Below the pieces are notes generated by a model. That model did no database searches. It had not been told where the DNA came from and saw only the letters and a program-made list of their open reading frames with translations. Below are positions 62,469-64,000 of a stretch of 64,000 nucleotides of DNA, piece by piece. Numbering within the stretch: position 1 is the first letter of the stretch; the number at the start of each line of letters is the position of its first letter. Location: contig DAISJM010000008.1 in the NCBI GenBank assembly GCA_036821485.1, forward strand, positions 1 through 64,000, read 5' to 3'. This DNA is from DAISJM01 sp036821485 (GTDB lineage: Bacteria; Verrucomicrobiota; Kiritimatiellia; CAIQIC01; JAGNIJ01). The translations under genes were made by a program, and so were the position numbers.

Positions 62469-64000
62469 ATGGAACCGTTGAAACCGCTGGCAGGCTACAA
62501 GGCATCGAAGGGTCCCGTCGTCTTGATGATCATGGACGGGGTGGGCATCGGCAAGTTCGAGGAGGGCGACTACGTCCGTGCGGCTTCGACGCCGAACATG
62601 AAATGGCTCCGCGAGAACGCGGTCTATACCACGCTCAAGGCTCACGGCACGGCGGTCGGTATGCCCAGCGACGAGGATATGGGCAACAGCGAGATCGGTC
62701 ACAACGCGATCGGCTGCGGCCGCGTATTCGATCAGGGCGCCAGCCTCGTCAACAAGGCCATTGCATCCCGCTCGCTGTTCGAAGGCGAGACGTGGAAGGA
62801 ATTTGTCCAGAATTGCATTCAGCACGGTTCGACGCTGCACTTCCTGGGGCTGTTCTCCGACGGCAATGTGCACAGCCATATCAATCATCTTGAGGCGATG
62901 CTGGCCGAAGCGAAGGCCGAGGGCGTGAAGAAAGCGCGTGTCCACCTTCTGCTCGACGGACGCGATGTGCCGCCGCAATCGGCGCTGGTGTTTGTCGATA
63001 GGCTGGAGGCCTTCCTCAAGGACATGAACGCGGGCGGTGCGGTGGATTACGCCATCGCCTCCGGCGGCGGCCGCATGAAGATCACCATGGACCGTTACGA
63101 AGCGGACTGGCACATGGTGAAGCTCGGCTGGGATACTCACGTCAAGGCCGAAGGACCGCAGTTCGGTTCTGCACGCGAGGCGATCGAGAAGGCCCGCGCC
63201 GAGAATCCGGGCGTGATCGATCAGGACCTGCCGCCGTTCGTCATCGTGCGCGACGGAAAGCCCGTGGGTCCGATCGTCGAAAACGACAGCGTGATCTTCT
63301 ACAACTTCCGCGGTGACCGCGCGATCGAGATCAGCCGCGCGTTTGAGGACGAGAGTTTCGACAAGTTCGAGCGCGGGCCGCGGCTGAACGTGAAGTTCGC
63401 CGGCATGATGCAGTACGACGGCGATGCCAAGATTCCGGCCAAGTATCTCGTCCCGCCGCCGGGCATTGACCGCACCATGGGTGAGTATCTCGTTGCCAGC
63501 GATGTCCGCCAGATGGCGATCAGCGAGACACAGAAGTTCGGTCACGTGACGTATTTCTTCAACGGCAACCGGTCCGGCAAATTTGACGAGGCGATGGAGG
63601 ATTATGTGGAGGTCGCATCCGACCGCGTTCCGTTCGAGCTACGGCCGTGGATGAAGGCTGCCGAAATCACCGACAAAGTCATCGAGGCGCTGCATCGCAA
63701 GCGCAACAAGTATCGCTTCATCCGGCTGAACCTGGCCAACGGCGACATGGTCGGGCACACGGGGATTTTCGAGGCGGTACGCATTGCCGTCGAGACCGTG
63801 GATCTCTGTTTGGGCCGAATTGTCCAGGCGGTACGCGACGTCGGCGGCATCCTGGTGGTTACGGCCGATCATGGAAACTCGGACGACATGTATGAACATG
63901 AGAAGAAGACCGGAGCGGTGGTGATGGATCCGCGCACGGGACAACCCAAGGCTCGGACCGCGCACTCGCTCAACCCGGTGCCGTGCTATATCTATGATCC
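62469..64000 (+). CDS. gpmI: 2,3-bisphosphoglycerate-independent phosphoglycerate mutase (3' end missing)
   Basis: 510 codons are visible and the frame is open at the window end. The alkaline phosphatase-fold metal site begins with LMIMDGVGIG (Asp23), the phosphorylated serine is Ser74 in MGNSEIGHNAIG, and LLDGRDVPPQSA, NFRGDRAIEISRAF and TADHGNSDDM follow. It interconverts 3- and 2-phosphoglycerate in glycolysis. GAGGAG lies eight bases before ATG 62469. Confidence 0.97.
   Translation, partial: MEPLKPLAGYKASKGPVVLMIMDGVGIGKFEEGDYVRAASTPNMKWLRENAVYTTLKAHGTAVGMPSDEDMGNSEIGHNAIGCGRVFDQGASLVNKAIASRSLFEGETWKEFVQNCIQHGSTLHFLGLFSDGNVHSHINHLEAMLAEAKAEGVKKARVHLLLDGRDVPPQSALVFVDRLEAFLKDMNAGGAVDYAIASGGGRMKITMDRYEADWHMVKLGWDTHVKAEGPQFGSAREAIEKARAENPGVIDQDLPPFVIVRDGKPVGPIVENDSVIFYNFRGDRAIEISRAFEDESFDKFERGPRLNVKFAGMMQYDGDAKIPAKYLVPPPGIDRTMGEYLVASDVRQMAISETQKFGHVTYFFNGNRSGKFDEAMEDYVEVASDRVPFELRPWMKAAEITDKVIEALHRKRNKYRFIRLNLANGDMVGHTGIFEAVRIAVETVDLCLGRIVQAVRDVGGILVVTADHGNSDDMYEHEKKTGAVVMDPRTGQPKARTAHSLNPVPCYIYD

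Overview
The window is GC-rich chromosomal DNA, densely packed with mostly housekeeping genes. It looks like a Gram-negative bacterium of the PVC group, most likely Verrucomicrobiota/Kiritimatiellota. This is an inference from gene content: a complete Na+-NQR, a K+-dependent membrane pyrophosphatase, homospermidine synthase with ornithine decarboxylase, a TIGR03790 protein, an ATP-cone nucleoside kinase, very large secreted multidomain proteins, and dispersed structured intergenic repeats. No rRNA, tRNA, CRISPR array, phage or transposase gene was seen. Both ends cut genes: hppA on the left and gpmI on the right.

Layout. 1-7.1 kb, plus strand: hppA (3' part), a TIGR03790 secreted protein, tatD, a ROK protein, a patatin-like hydrolase and a site-2-protease-like M50 peptidase, with a convergent DUF167 gene. 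7.1-12.8 kb, minus strand: a sugar-nucleotide block (flippase-like protein, rmd, gmd, a TIM-barrel epimerase), rpsU (59 codons) and ugd. 12.9-16.1 kb: an RmlD-type reductase and a glycogen/glucan phosphorylase. 16.1-21.3 kb: small membrane proteins, a Lys/Ala-rich DUF2934 protein, argS and an acyl-CoA ligase that carries an in-frame repeat insertion. 21.5-27.8 kb: a 2082-residue secreted gingipain-like (C25) protein. 27.8-33.7 kb, minus strand: ATP-cone/uridine-kinase fusion, rpoD, dnaG and cvpA.

33.9-36.6 kb: a homospermidine operon (hss, ODC) behind a near-consensus promoter. 36.6-38.2 kb: repeat-rich DNA around one secreted protein of unknown function. 38.2-45.1 kb: a B12-type radical SAM protein, a nitronate monooxygenase-like protein, a 1045-residue secreted protein of unknown function and a lone STAS protein. 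45.1-49.1 kb: an MTH1-like Nudix hydrolase and metH. 49.3-52.5 kb: HEAT-repeat and ankyrin-repeat exported proteins with coupled starts, a cupin and a Cys-rich mini membrane protein. 52.5-59.5 kb, minus strand: nqrABCDEF-apbE. 59.6-64 kb: an HMGL-type aldolase, a polyprenyl synthase, a nucleotidyltransferase with a small overlapping partner, and gpmI.

How the parts fit: Nqr (with ApbE flavinylating NqrB/NqrC) and the pyrophosphatase point to ion-gradient, probably sodium-based, energetics. Gmd/Rmd/Ugd feed surface polysaccharide. The phosphorylase and gpmI belong to glycogen use and glycolysis. The least explained material is the set of structured repeats, the unknown secreted proteins and the nucleotidyltransferase pair.
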